DNA from: Bacillus sp. UNC438CL73TsuS30 | GTDB lineage: Bacteria > Bacillota > Bacilli > Bacillales > Cytobacillaceae | NCBI RefSeq assembly: GCF_000482325.1 | Contig: NZ_KI535300.1 | Coordinates: 1 to 64,000 of the forward strand | Reading direction: 5' to 3' | Length of the DNA: 64,000 bases | Shown: in pieces, positions 1-8,249 of the stretch | How positions within the stretch are numbered: position 1 is the first letter of the stretch | Layout: the number at the start of each line of letters is the position of its first letter | Notes under the pieces: generated by a model | What the model saw: the letters and a program-made list of their open reading frames with translations, nothing else | Database searches by the model: none | Told to the model about the DNA's origin: nothing | Translations under genes and position numbers: made by a program

Positions 1-38
1 TAATGTGTACCCTTTGTAAAGGACATTTTAAAAAAAGG

Positions 39-890
39 TCAGGCAACTTGAAGAAGATGATCTCTGTATTGAACAGGGGTCATCTTTTTTAGGTTCCATT
101 GATACCTGTTATGATTATAGTAAGTAATATACTTGTTTATTTCTCGTTTTAGTTCATCTAAAGTTTTACATGACTTTATTTTGGCCTCGTCTTTAAGGTG
201 ACCAAAGAATGATTCTATTGGTGCGTTGTCCCAACAGTTCCCTCGTCTGGACATGGACTGACGTATCCCTAGTTTCTTGACGAGCTTTTGGAAATCAGGG
301 TGGGTATAGTGAGTCCCTTGGTCTGAATGGATCAAGGCATCTTTTGCTTTCTTAAAGTTTCGATTTTTTTTTAGCTTGTGTAAAGTGTTAGTGGCTAGTT
401 CCATAGTGATACGGTCTGATATATGTTTAGCCAGGATTTGCCCCGTTGATCCGTCCTTAATAACTGATAAGTAAGCTCTTTGTCCATTCTGATAATTTAG
501 ATAAGTGATATCGGTAAGTAGTATTTTGCCAGGAATCTCCTGCTTAAATTGACGGTTTAACAGGTTTGGCACTACACGATGTTCTTGTGTTGCTTTCATC
601 ATTCTTTTGTATGGATTTGCTTTTCTAATAGGGCAGATGATACCGTGTTTTTTCATAATTCTTCGGATTCGTTTCAAATTGTAGACACACTGAAATTGAC
701 CCGCCAATGTCATTTTGATTTGACGTGCCCCTTTCAAACGACCTTTAAAGTGAAATGCTTTTAAAATCAATTCCTTTGCCGCTGCATCCTTTTCACCTTT
801 GCGTTTTCTTTGGTCTCTAGACTTCTGTGAGAAATAGTTATAATAACCACTACGTGAAACACCAGATATCTTACAAAGGTATTTCACCAT
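39..890 (-). CDS. IS3-family transposase OrfB (DDE catalytic part)
   Basis: Catalytic half of an IS150-type transposase, which cuts and joins the element ends. The DDE residues are visible: Asp in LLTDITYL, Asp in ALIHSDQGTHY and Glu in WDNAPIESFFGHLKDE, in the normal order, with an HTH_21-type region before them. The ATG at 890 is probably not the functional start: the same frame stays open upstream to overlap the end of orfA, so the usual product should be an OrfAB fusion made by -1 frameshifting near 968-976. No stop or frameshift breaks the catalytic core, so the element may be active. Confidence 0.9.
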   Translation of the reverse strand: MVKYLCKISGVSRSGYYNYFSQKSRDQRKRKGEKDAAAKELILKAFHFKGRLKGARQIKMTLAGQFQCVYNLKRIRRIMKKHGIICPIRKANPYKRMMKATQEHRVVPNLLNRQFKQEIPGKILLTDITYLNYQNGQRAYLSVIKDGSTGQILAKHISDRITMELATNTLHKLKKNRNFKKAKDALIHSDQGTHYTHPDFQKLVKKLGIRQSMSRRGNCWDNAPIESFFGHLKDEAKIKSCKTLDELKREINKYITYYNHNRYQWNLKKMTPVQYRDHLLQVA

Positions 891-955
891 ATGTTTTAGA
901 TGGAATTTTTCAATAACTGAGTCAATCAGAATGAATTTCTGGCTAGCTGGGACTT

Positions 956-1369
956 TTACTTTATCAGCCCCCTTTCTGCCATACGAATCTTTTTTAAAAG
1001 TTCATTCTCAGCCTTCAAAAGGTTAATTTGTGCCTCTAACCTAGCGTTTTGTTCTTCAAGCGACAGTTCATTAATTCGAGGTCTGCCTAAGTTTTCACCA
1101 CGACTGTCTTTAAGACCTAAGACACCTTCTTTTTCATAGGCTTTTCTCCAACGCTCAGAAGACGATTTAATTCTTTTTACCCCTAAAATATTAACATCAA
1201 ATCCCGCTTCCTCAAAAATCTCTCTTGGAAACTTTCCTTTATGATGTTCCGAAATAAAAAGTTGCTTAAATTCATCAGAATAGGTAATACCCTTTGAACT
1301 AACCGATTTTACATATGGATTCCTAGATAATATTGCAATCTCTTTCTCTGTAAAAACTTTCTTAGACAT
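956..1369 (-). CDS. IS3-family transposase OrfA (HTH, leucine zipper)
   Basis: DNA-binding half of the IS150-type transposase, 137 aa. The N-terminal half has the HTH pattern of this family (FKQLFISEHHKGKFPREIFEEAGF). The C-terminal end is a coiled coil with leucine heptads (LEEQNARLEAQINLLKAENE) used for multimerisation. The last codons read GAA AGG GGG CTG, and the overlapping AAGGGGG run is a plausible -1 slippery site leading into the orfB frame. OrfA alone usually acts as a regulator of transposition. Confidence 0.88.
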   Translation of the reverse strand: MSKKVFTEKEIAILSRNPYVKSVSSKGITYSDEFKQLFISEHHKGKFPREIFEEAGFDVNILGVKRIKSSSERWRKAYEKEGVLGLKDSRGENLGRPRINELSLEEQNARLEAQINLLKAENELLKKIRMAERGLIK

Positions 1370-1413
1370 AAAACTTCCCCAATATAGATTATTTTTATTA
1401 ATTATACAAAAAA

Positions 1414-1461
1414 GTACCCTATAGAGAGACCTTTTTTCAAAGTGTCTATTCTATAGGGTAC
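1414..1461. repeat. 11-bp perfect inverted repeat at the IS right end
   Basis: GTACCCTATAG at 1414-1424 is repeated as its exact complement CTATAGGGTAC at 1451-1461, the latter being the outer tip of the element. The two arms can form a hairpin spanning the promoter-proximal end of the element. It could block read-through transcription from outside or be a second transposase binding site; neither is shown by the sequence. Confidence 0.6.
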
Positions 1462-1524
1462 ATTTTAAAATGGCAAGGATTTTTCTTTTTTGTTCAGCTT
1501 TAGCACCTGGAATCTCCGATTTTT

Positions 1525-1755
1525 TTACCTTGTTTCTGTTTCAGGTGACTTTTCAAATTGTTCATTTGCTTTGAATAAAAGGCCAAGATTTAAAAGTCCG
1601 GCTACTCCAACTAATCCATAGATAATCCGTGCGAGGGCGGTATTTTGGCCGCCAAATATGGCTGCCACAAGGTCAAATTGGAAAAACCCAATTAATCCCC
1701 AGTTTATCGCACCGATTATGGTAAGTACTAAGGCGATCCGCTGCAGAGAACCCAT
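1525..1755 (-). CDS. yuzA: DUF378 family small membrane protein (YuzA-like)
   Basis: 76-aa membrane protein with two hydrophobic helices (about residues 6-26 and 43-62) joined by a short loop, and a polar charged tail. The sequence INWGLIGFFQFDLVAAIFG is typical of the DUF378 family, to which B. subtilis YuzA belongs. Function is unknown. AAGGAGG lies upstream of the ATG. In B. subtilis yuzA sits beside the yugJ/K-pgi-yugN-yugO genes, which also follow here on the other strand, supporting orthology. Confidence 0.85.
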   Translation of the reverse strand: MGSLQRIALVLTIIGAINWGLIGFFQFDLVAAIFGGQNTALARIIYGLVGVAGLLNLGLLFKANEQFEKSPETETR

Positions 1756-1908
1756 TATGTAGATTCCTCCTTAATTTATTAATTCCTATCTTTAGATTGA
1801 AGCAATTCCCAAAATTATATTCGTTTTTTCTTTTTGAAACATAAAACTAGTTTTTTGCAATTAACATCATAATAATAAATAATGAAGAAGGAAAAGGAGT
1901 TGAGATTT

Positions 1909-3072
1909 ATGGAGAATTTTACTTTTTGGAATCCAACGAAATTGATTTTTGGAAAAGGGCAAATCGAACAATTAAAAAACGAGGTTCCGAACTACGGACA
2001 TAAGGTTTTACTGGTGTATGGAGGCGGAAGTATTAAACGAAGCGGCCTTTATAATCAAGTATTAGATATATTAAAAGAACTAAATTGTGAGGTTTTTGAG
2101 CTTCCAGGTGTGGAACCGAATCCCCGTTTATCAACGGCTAGAAAAGGTGTAGAAATTTGTAAACAAGAAGGAATCGAACTCCTATTAGCCGTTGGCGGAG
2201 GGAGTGTAATTGATTGCACAAAGCTGATTGCTGCCGGGGCTAAGTATGACGGGGATGCCTGGGATTTAGTAACTAAAAAGGCAATTGCCACTGATGCACT
2301 GCAATTCGGGACGGTCTTAACACTTGCTGCAACTGGTTCCGAAATGAACTCAGGTTCTGTGATCACGAACTGGGAAACAAAGGAGAAGTATGGGTGGGGA
2401 AGTCCAGCCACATTCCCGAAATTTTCAATTTTAGATCCAGTTCATACTTTTACGGTCCCAAAAAATCAAACCGTTTATGGGATTGTTGATATAATGTCAC
2501 ATACTATGGAGCATTATTTTCATCTTGAAGAAAGTACGGATTTTCAAGACCGCATGTGCGAGTCATTATTAATTACAATAATGGAAACAGCGCCTAAATT
2601 ATTGGCCGACCTTGAAAATTATGAATACAGAGGAACGGTTCTTTACTGTGGAACAATGGCATTAAACGGCATCCTTAATATGGGCTACCGCGGGGATTGG
2701 GCTACCCACAATCTGGAGCATGCCGTTTCAGCCGTTTATGATATTCCGCATGGCGGCGGTCTTGCCATCCTCTTTCCTAACTGGATGAAGCATAATCTTA
2801 ACGTTAAACCTGAACGTTTCGAACAGCTTGCTGTCCGGGTATTTGGAGTAAACCCGGAAGGAAAGAGTGCGGAGGAGGCTGGTCTGGAAGGAATTCAAAA
2901 ACTGCGTGACTTCTGGAACAGTCTCGGAGCCCCATCACGTCTGGCAGATTACCAAATTGATGATAGCAAAATTGACCTGATGGCTGACAAGGCAATGGTA
3001 TATGGTGATTTTGGTAATTTTAAAAAGTTAAACAGGGAAGATACTTTAGCCATTTATCGTAGTTCATTATAA
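1909..3072 (+). CDS. iron-containing alcohol dehydrogenase (YugJ/YugK type)
   Basis: NAD(P)-dependent, iron-activated alcohol dehydrogenase of the butanol dehydrogenase group, 387 aa from this start. The dinucleotide site GGGSVIDCTK lies near residue 95. The metal ligands are seen in VDIMSHTMEHYF and in HNLEHAVSAVYDIPHGGG. I chose the ATG at 1909 and not the one at 1882, because AAAGGAG at 1893-1899 sits at the right distance from 1909 and the resulting length equals that of the B. subtilis paralogues YugJ/YugK. The actual substrate is unknown; family members reduce aldehydes or methylglyoxal-like carbonyls. A terminator follows. Confidence 0.92.
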   Translation: MENFTFWNPTKLIFGKGQIEQLKNEVPNYGHKVLLVYGGGSIKRSGLYNQVLDILKELNCEVFELPGVEPNPRLSTARKGVEICKQEGIELLLAVGGGSVIDCTKLIAAGAKYDGDAWDLVTKKAIATDALQFGTVLTLAATGSEMNSGSVITNWETKEKYGWGSPATFPKFSILDPVHTFTVPKNQTVYGIVDIMSHTMEHYFHLEESTDFQDRMCESLLITIMETAPKLLADLENYEYRGTVLYCGTMALNGILNMGYRGDWATHNLEHAVSAVYDIPHGGGLAILFPNWMKHNLNVKPERFEQLAVRVFGVNPEGKSAEEAGLEGIQKLRDFWNSLGAPSRLADYQIDDSKIDLMADKAMVYGDFGNFKKLNREDTLAIYRSSL

Positions 3073-3082
3073 GCTCCAAAGG

Positions 3083-3107
3083 CCCAGGCAACGAATGCCT
3101 GGGTTTT
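3083..3107 (+). terminator. rho-independent terminator after the alcohol dehydrogenase
   Basis: Stem CCCAGGCA / TGCCTGGG with a 5-base loop, followed by TTTT, directly behind the dehydrogenase stop codon. Confidence 0.85.
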
Positions 3108-3217
3108 AAAAAATCTGTCGAAAATGGACGCGCTTTCATTGTGTGCCCGTTCTTGATTATCACCCCGGCATTCGTTAAAGTGGTTATTGAAAATAAATTT
3201 ACTGGAGGATCCTACAT

Positions 3218-4567
3218 ATGACACACGTTCGCTTTGACTATTCAAAAGCATTAACCTTTTTTGGGGAACATGAACTTACATATTTACGTGATGCTGTGAA
3301 AGTTGCACACCATTCTCTTCATGAAAAAACAGGGGCAGGAAGCGACTTTTTAGGGTGGATTGACCTTCCAACTGAATATGACAAAGAAGAGTTTTCCAGG
3401 ATCCAGAAAGCTGCAGGAAAAATTAAATCCGATTCAGATGTTTTACTTGTAATTGGAATTGGCGGTTCATACCTTGGGGCTCGTGCAGCGATTGAAATGT
3501 TAAACCATAGCTTCTACAATGCCCTTCCTAAGGAAAAACGGACTACACCTCAAATTATTTTTGTCGGCAACAACATCAGTTCTAGTTATATGAAAGATGT
3601 CATGGACTTGCTGGATGGCAAAGACTTTTCAATCAATGTTATCTCTAAATCTGGGACAACGACAGAACCGGCAATTGCATTCCGGATCTTCCGCAAGCTG
3701 TTGGAGGAAAAATACGGCAGGGAAGAAGCTCGTAAAAGAATTTTTGCAACCACTGATAAGGCAAGAGGTGCGTTGAAAACATTATCCAATGAAGAAGGCT
3801 ATGAAACGTTTGTGATTTCGGATGATGTCGGAGGTCGATATTCTGTTTTAACAGCGGTCGGTCTTCTGCCAATTGCGGTAAGCGGGGCAAACATTGAAAA
3901 AATGATGGAGGGGGCAGCACAAGCCCAAGAAGACTTTAGCCATTCTGAACTTGAAGATAATGCAGCCTATCAATATGCTGCTGTAAGGAATGCTCTGTAT
4001 AATAAAGGCAAAACGATTGAAATGCTCATCAACTATGAGCCGGGACTTCAATATTTTTCAGAATGGTGGAAGCAGTTATTTGGCGAAAGTGAAGGCAAGG
4101 ACCAAAAAGGAATTTTTCCTTCGTCCGCTAATTTTTCAACTGATTTACATTCACTAGGACAATATGTTCAGGAAGGGCGCCGCGATTTATTTGAAACGGT
4201 TATCAAGGTTGAACAGCCACGCCATGAATTGACCATTGAAAAGGCAGATAATGATTTAGATGGCTTGAATTATCTTGCCGGACAAACGGTTGATTTTGTG
4301 AATAATAAAGCCTTTGAAGGAACGATGCTCGCCCACACAGATGGCGGAGTACCAAACTTAATTGTGACCATCCCATCTCTCGATGAATACACATTTGGCT
4401 ATCTTGTTTATTTCTTTGAAAAGGCCTGTGCAATGAGCGGTTATTTACTTGGAGTGAATCCATTTGACCAGCCGGGTGTTGAGGCATACAAGGTAAACAT
4501 GTTTGCCTTATTAGGGAAACCAGGATTTGAGGAGAAAAAAGCCGAGCTTGAAAAGCGGTTAAAATAA
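3218..4567 (+). CDS. pgi: glucose-6-phosphate isomerase
   Basis: Interconverts glucose 6-phosphate and fructose 6-phosphate in cytosolic glycolysis and gluconeogenesis. It is 449 aa, the size of the short bacterial form (B. subtilis Pgi is about 450 aa). Both family signatures are present: DDVGGRYSVLTAVGL near residue 198 and NPFDQPGVEAYK near residue 412. The sugar-phosphate SIS sites SKSGTTTEPAI and IGIGGSYLGARAA are also clear. TGGAGG precedes the ATG with good spacing. Between a terminator upstream and one downstream, it is probably transcribed alone. Confidence 0.98.
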   Translation: MTHVRFDYSKALTFFGEHELTYLRDAVKVAHHSLHEKTGAGSDFLGWIDLPTEYDKEEFSRIQKAAGKIKSDSDVLLVIGIGGSYLGARAAIEMLNHSFYNALPKEKRTTPQIIFVGNNISSSYMKDVMDLLDGKDFSINVISKSGTTTEPAIAFRIFRKLLEEKYGREEARKRIFATTDKARGALKTLSNEEGYETFVISDDVGGRYSVLTAVGLLPIAVSGANIEKMMEGAAQAQEDFSHSELEDNAAYQYAAVRNALYNKGKTIEMLINYEPGLQYFSEWWKQLFGESEGKDQKGIFPSSANFSTDLHSLGQYVQEGRRDLFETVIKVEQPRHELTIEKADNDLDGLNYLAGQTVDFVNNKAFEGTMLAHTDGGVPNLIVTIPSLDEYTFGYLVYFFEKACAMSGYLLGVNPFDQPGVEAYKVNMFALLGKPGFEEKKAELEKRLK

Positions 4568-4612
4568 CAAAAAGAGAGTGCTGAAAATAAACCGGCACTC
4601 TCTTTTTGTTTT
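4567..4612 (+). terminator. rho-independent terminator after pgi
   Basis: Long stem ACAAAAAGAGAGTGC paired with GCACTCTCTTTTTGT, ending in a T-run, immediately after the pgi stop. Confidence 0.9.
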
Positions 4613-4665
4613 GAATTTCTTCCTGTTGGAGAAACTATCTTCATTGAAGATAAGGAGGTTTTAAA

Positions 4666-5064
4666 ATGATTGATTTACCATCAAAGGTAGAAGGGCACAA
4701 GTTTGATTTATATAAGCTGGAACAAAAATTAAAACCAATCGGATATACCATTGGCGGAAACTGGGATTATGATCATGGGGCATTTGATTACAAAATCGAT
4801 GGTGAAGACGGGTATGAATTTCTAAGACTTCCATTCCAAGCGGTTGACGGACAGCTTGATGCAAATAATTGTACAGTTGAATTAGGGAGACCCTTTCTCT
4901 TATCCCATGAATACCAATCGGACATCGATGAACGTGTCGATTCGGCAGGGACCTTTAATCAATTTCAGGAACCTGTTGATAAAGATGCCAGTTTTCCTAC
5001 TCAGTTTATTGACAATGGCAAAGCACTTGTACAAGAATTAGAATCAGTTTTATTATCAGAGTAG
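4666..5064 (+). CDS. yugN: YugN-like family protein
   Basis: 132-aa soluble acidic protein matching the YugN-like family: N-terminal LPSKVEGHKFDLYKLEQKL, then YTIGGNWDYDHGAFDY and RLPFQAVDG. No enzymatic motif, signal peptide or membrane helix is visible. The function of the family is not known. ATAAGGAGG precedes the start. It is convergent with yugO with only three bases between the stop codons; the same gene pair is adjacent in B. subtilis. Confidence 0.9.
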   Translation: MIDLPSKVEGHKFDLYKLEQKLKPIGYTIGGNWDYDHGAFDYKIDGEDGYEFLRLPFQAVDGQLDANNCTVELGRPFLLSHEYQSDIDERVDSAGTFNQFQEPVDKDASFPTQFIDNGKALVQELESVLLSE

Positions 5065-5067
5065 GGA

Positions 5068-6054
5068 TTATTTAAAGATTAACAGTAAATCATGTTTTTC
5101 TATTCTGAGGGAGTGGGAAGGATTTAAAATGGTTTCTTCCCCTCTTTTGATCCCCATTACTAAATTTCCTTTTATTAAATGATGATGACAGACCTCTATG
5201 AAGGTTTTTCCCATTTCATTTTCATTTACAGTGTTGGCGGACAATCTGCTTTCCTGTAATTGATGGACGAAATCAGATAAAAGACCATCCCCATTGGAAT
5301 GAAGACTGTTTACCATAAACACACTTGTTAATTTATTGGATTGAATGACTTCGTCTGCTCCTGCTCTAAGGGCATTTACCACTTGTTCCGCAGTTAAGAT
5401 TTCCACAATACATTTTACCTTTGAACACAAGCCTTTAATGGTTAATAAGGTTAAAATACTGTTCATATCGGCTTGAAGTTCATCATTTCCCCGATCGGCC
5501 GTTATCAAAACCTTTTCTGCCACCGATATATTACTTTTTGTAATCGTTTCGTCAACATGACCCTTGCCTTGAATAAAGTGGACAAATTTTGAATGCACCG
5601 GGTTTGCTTCAAGAGTTTCGTCAATTAAAACAACCGTTTGCGGAGAAGTGGTACGGGTGATCTTATCAATCAACTCTCTTGACCTTTCATTCCAGCCAAT
5701 GATGATAATATGGCCTTCTCCTTTAAATGCAATTTTTCCTTCGGATAAGGCATCCTGTTTTGTCACAGCAGCTGCTGCTAAGGTTCCGAAATAAGAGGAA
5801 ACAATACCGGCGCCAAGCAAAATGAGAACTAAGGCGACAAACCTGCCCAAAAGGGAATGTGGAACATAATCCCCATACCCTACTGTTGTGCCGGTAATAA
5901 TCGCCCACCAAATACCATCAAATATAGAAGGGAAGGTTTTAGGCTCGACAAAATGTATAGAAATTCCAAATAGTAGAAACACTAGTAAGGCAATTAATAG
6001 GATTCGAATTAAGAGAGGTAATCTTAAAAAACTAATATAAACACGGTTTGGCAT
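5068..6054 (-). CDS. yugO: YugO-type potassium channel with RCK/TrkA domain
   Basis: Two-helix K+ channel with a cytoplasmic gating domain, 328 aa, the same length as B. subtilis YugO. Order: TM1 (about residues 15-34), pore loop with the selectivity filter TVGYGD (near 56-61), TM2 (about 70-90), then an RCK/TrkA-N Rossmann domain starting at GHIIIIGWNERS and a TrkA-C-like end. In B. subtilis YugO releases K+ for electrical signalling in biofilms, a point of interest because an exopolysaccharide cluster lies in the same window. The ligand of the RCK domain is unknown here. Confidence 0.93.
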   Translation of the reverse strand: MPNRVYISFLRLPLLIRILLIALLVFLLFGISIHFVEPKTFPSIFDGIWWAIITGTTVGYGDYVPHSLLGRFVALVLILLGAGIVSSYFGTLAAAAVTKQDALSEGKIAFKGEGHIIIIGWNERSRELIDKITRTTSPQTVVLIDETLEANPVHSKFVHFIQGKGHVDETITKSNISVAEKVLITADRGNDELQADMNSILTLLTIKGLCSKVKCIVEILTAEQVVNALRAGADEVIQSNKLTSVFMVNSLHSNGDGLLSDFVHQLQESRLSANTVNENEMGKTFIEVCHHHLIKGNLVMGIKRGEETILNPSHSLRIEKHDLLLIFK

Positions 6055-6255
6055 GTTCTCACCCCGATCCTCGATTCTATTCCATTATTGACGTAAAGAA
6101 GGCTAATCTAATCAGGTATCTATATTTTCTTTTGCTAATTTGTCACAAAAAAATTACCTTTTTCATGGATTATTCTATTGTAAACGTTTGAAAAATCGAA
6201 TAAATTATGAATAATAGTATGCAATCAGAATCAACATGAAATGGGGTCTGAGGAT

Positions 6256-6420
6256 ATGAATATTACCGCAAACGCACTATTATCCAATATTGAAAAAACA
6301 AGATTAGAAATGATTCTATTAGCGCATCAGTTTGGATATTCTAATCCCCATGTGGTTCAATGCAGTCAAAAACTCGACCTTTTGCTAAATGATTATAGTA
6401 AAAAGATAAATATGAATTAA
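6256..6420 (+). CDS. Spo0E family aspartyl-phosphate phosphatase
   Basis: 54-aa protein with the Spo0E signature: a first helix NIEKTRLEMILLAHQFG and a second helix with SQKLDLLLNDY (the SQxLDxLL motif). Such proteins dephosphorylate Spo0A-P and restrain entry into sporulation. The Spo0E set in bacilli is multi-copy, so the specific orthologue cannot be named. GAGG lies very close to the chosen ATG; an in-frame ATG at 6241 is an alternative start with no better ribosome binding site. A terminator follows at once, so it is probably a single-gene unit. Confidence 0.88.
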   Translation: MNITANALLSNIEKTRLEMILLAHQFGYSNPHVVQCSQKLDLLLNDYSKKINMN

Positions 6421-6452
6421 AAAACCTTCCTGGTCTTAGGAAGGTTTTTCTT
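6420..6452 (+). terminator. rho-independent terminator after the Spo0E-like gene
   Basis: AAAACCTTCC and GGAAGGTTTTT form a 10-bp stem with an 8-base loop and a T-rich tail. Confidence 0.88.
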
Positions 6453-6551
6453 CTTATTAGGAGGATGAAAAGTTTTCCAATCATATGAAAGGGATAATTT
6501 TCTTCTAGGATGCAAAATTTAACTATAATTAAAAATTTTGAGGTGTAGCAG

Positions 6552-8249
6552 GTGTTTAGTGAAACGAAAAAGGAGCAAAAGTTGATTTTTTTTGCTTTAT
6601 TAGTTCTGGCAATTTATTTATCCCCGCTTTTTATTCTACAGGAAAATGCCCATATCCGTGTTCACGATAATTTAGATTCAAATTTGGCGTGGTATAAGGT
6701 GCTGGCAAAAAGCGGAGAAATGTTCGGCCCGGTAAATGGGATGATTCCTCAAATTATTAATGGAGTACCAAGAAATACATTCGGAACAGAGTTTAGCCTG
6801 ATTGTCTGGCTATATGCTCTATTTCCAACGATGATTGCCTACGGAATCAGCCAAGCCATTACAAGGGTTGTTGCTTTTTTTGGAATGTATTTGCTTCTAA
6901 AGAAACATTTTCTGCCGGGGGATAACTGGAGTTTTTATCAAGTAAGTGCTGCATTAGCCTTCGCCCTAACCCCTTTTTGGCCGTCGGGAATGTTAAGTAC
7001 GTTGGGCATGCCTCTTGCCCTTTGGGCTTTTCTAAATATCCGTAAGGCACAAGGAACAGCCAAAGATTACGTAACACTTACGTTGCTACCGTTATATTCA
7101 AGCATTGTTCTAGGATTTTTCTTTTTTTTAAGTGCAATGGGAATTTTTTGGCTGGTTGATGTGATAAGAAGGAAAGGGTGGAATCTACGTTTTTTATTTT
7201 CCATCGTATACATGATCTTCATTTTCATGATTGTAGAATACCGTTTAGTGTATTCCTTTTTATTCGTTTCTGAAGGAAATAGCAGGGATGAATACTTCCA
7301 TGCTCAATTACCTTTATGGCGGGCGATTCGACTGACATTTAAAAACTATGTGCTGGGGCATACCCATGTCATGACTGTACATACTCTTTTTATCCTCCCT
7401 GCGACATTTATTGCTTTGTATTTTATTTATAAGAAAAAAATATGGAAACAAGAAAAGCTCTACGTATTCTTATTCATTTTAAATTTTGCCTTGTCCCTTT
7501 GGTATGCCTTTTGGTTTTACAAGGGGTGGCTGCCAATCACAAAGCGGTTTCATTTTATGGATACGTTTAACTTTGCTCGCTACCATTTCCTTCGGCCGCT
7601 CGTCATTTACGCCAGTTTCGCTCTTGCCTTAAAAGTTATTTCGCTTCAAGGAAAAAGCTGGGCTAAAACGGCTAAATGGTTTGTTGTACTGCAACTGCTG
7701 GTTTTAGGGTTATTTAACGATGAAATTATTTACCATCAGAAACCGACAGTAAAAGAATTTTATGCAGAGGACTTGTTCAAGGAGGTAAAAGAATACATCG
7801 GTCTTCCACAGAAGAATTACAGGGTTGCCAGTATTGGGATTCACCCGGCTGTATCTCAATACAATGGCTTTTACACGCTTGATACGTACAATAATTTTTA
7901 TCCGTTAACCTATAAGCATCAATTTCGGAAAATAATTGAAAAGGAATTAGCAAAAAATAAAACAGTTCGTACCTATTTTGACAAATGGGGTGGGCGCTGT
8001 TATCTATTCACGGCACAGCTTGGAAAAAGGTACATGATCAAAAAAGACTCAAAAAGGCATTTAAAGGATTTACAGCTTAATACAGCCGTTTTTAATCAAT
8101 TGGGCGGCCAATATATTTTTTCAGCCTTACCGATTGATAATGCAGAGGAAAATCAACTAAGCCTTGAAAAGGTGTTTAAGTCAAAAACTTCAGCATGGAA
8201 AATTTATTTGTATAAAACAATCGAGACATCGGAGGTAATGACTAGATGA
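6552..8249 (+). CDS. DUF6044 (YkoS-like) polytopic membrane protein
   Basis: 565-aa membrane protein starting at a GTG, with GAGGTG seven bases upstream. About 11-12 hydrophobic helices fill residues 10-400, followed by a soluble C-terminal domain of about 170 residues. The early loop with RVHDNLDSNLAWYK between TM1 and TM2 has the charged residues expected of GT-C type lipid-linked sugar transferases. It resembles B. subtilis YkoS (DUF6044), which also sits next to the glycosyltransferase YkoT. I infer that it moves a sugar from a polyprenyl carrier onto a surface acceptor. It overlaps the next gene by 4 bp. Confidence 0.75.
   Translation: MFSETKKEQKLIFFALLVLAIYLSPLFILQENAHIRVHDNLDSNLAWYKVLAKSGEMFGPVNGMIPQIINGVPRNTFGTEFSLIVWLYALFPTMIAYGISQAITRVVAFFGMYLLLKKHFLPGDNWSFYQVSAALAFALTPFWPSGMLSTLGMPLALWAFLNIRKAQGTAKDYVTLTLLPLYSSIVLGFFFFLSAMGIFWLVDVIRRKGWNLRFLFSIVYMIFIFMIVEYRLVYSFLFVSEGNSRDEYFHAQLPLWRAIRLTFKNYVLGHTHVMTVHTLFILPATFIALYFIYKKKIWKQEKLYVFLFILNFALSLWYAFWFYKGWLPITKRFHFMDTFNFARYHFLRPLVIYASFALALKVISLQGKSWAKTAKWFVVLQLLVLGLFNDEIIYHQKPTVKEFYAEDLFKEVKEYIGLPQKNYRVASIGIHPAVSQYNGFYTLDTYNNFYPLTYKHQFRKIIEKELAKNKTVRTYFDKWGGRCYLFTAQLGKRYMIKKDSKRHLKDLQLNTAVFNQLGGQYIFSALPIDNAEENQLSLEKVFKSKTSAWKIYLYKTIETSEVMTR

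Larger units (their letters stand above)
6..1462 (-). mobile_element. IS3-family (IS150-type) insertion sequence
   Basis: Complete-looking two-ORF insertion sequence on the minus strand. The outer ends both begin TGTACCCT when read inward and stay similar for about 35 bases, each running into AAAAAAGGTC, so they are imperfect terminal inverted repeats. Inside are an OrfA with HTH and leucine-zipper character and an OrfB with a DDE integrase core, the standard IS150 arrangement in which a -1 frameshift gives the OrfAB transposase. I see no matching 3-4 bp target duplication next to these ends (left flank ATG, right flank TTT), so the insertion is either old or my ends are off by a few bases. 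Confidence 0.88.

Noticed and set aside
6181..6255. Possible riboswitch or leader before the Spo0E-like gene
   Set aside because: I see no stable stem or known aptamer consensus, only an A/T-rich promoter region.
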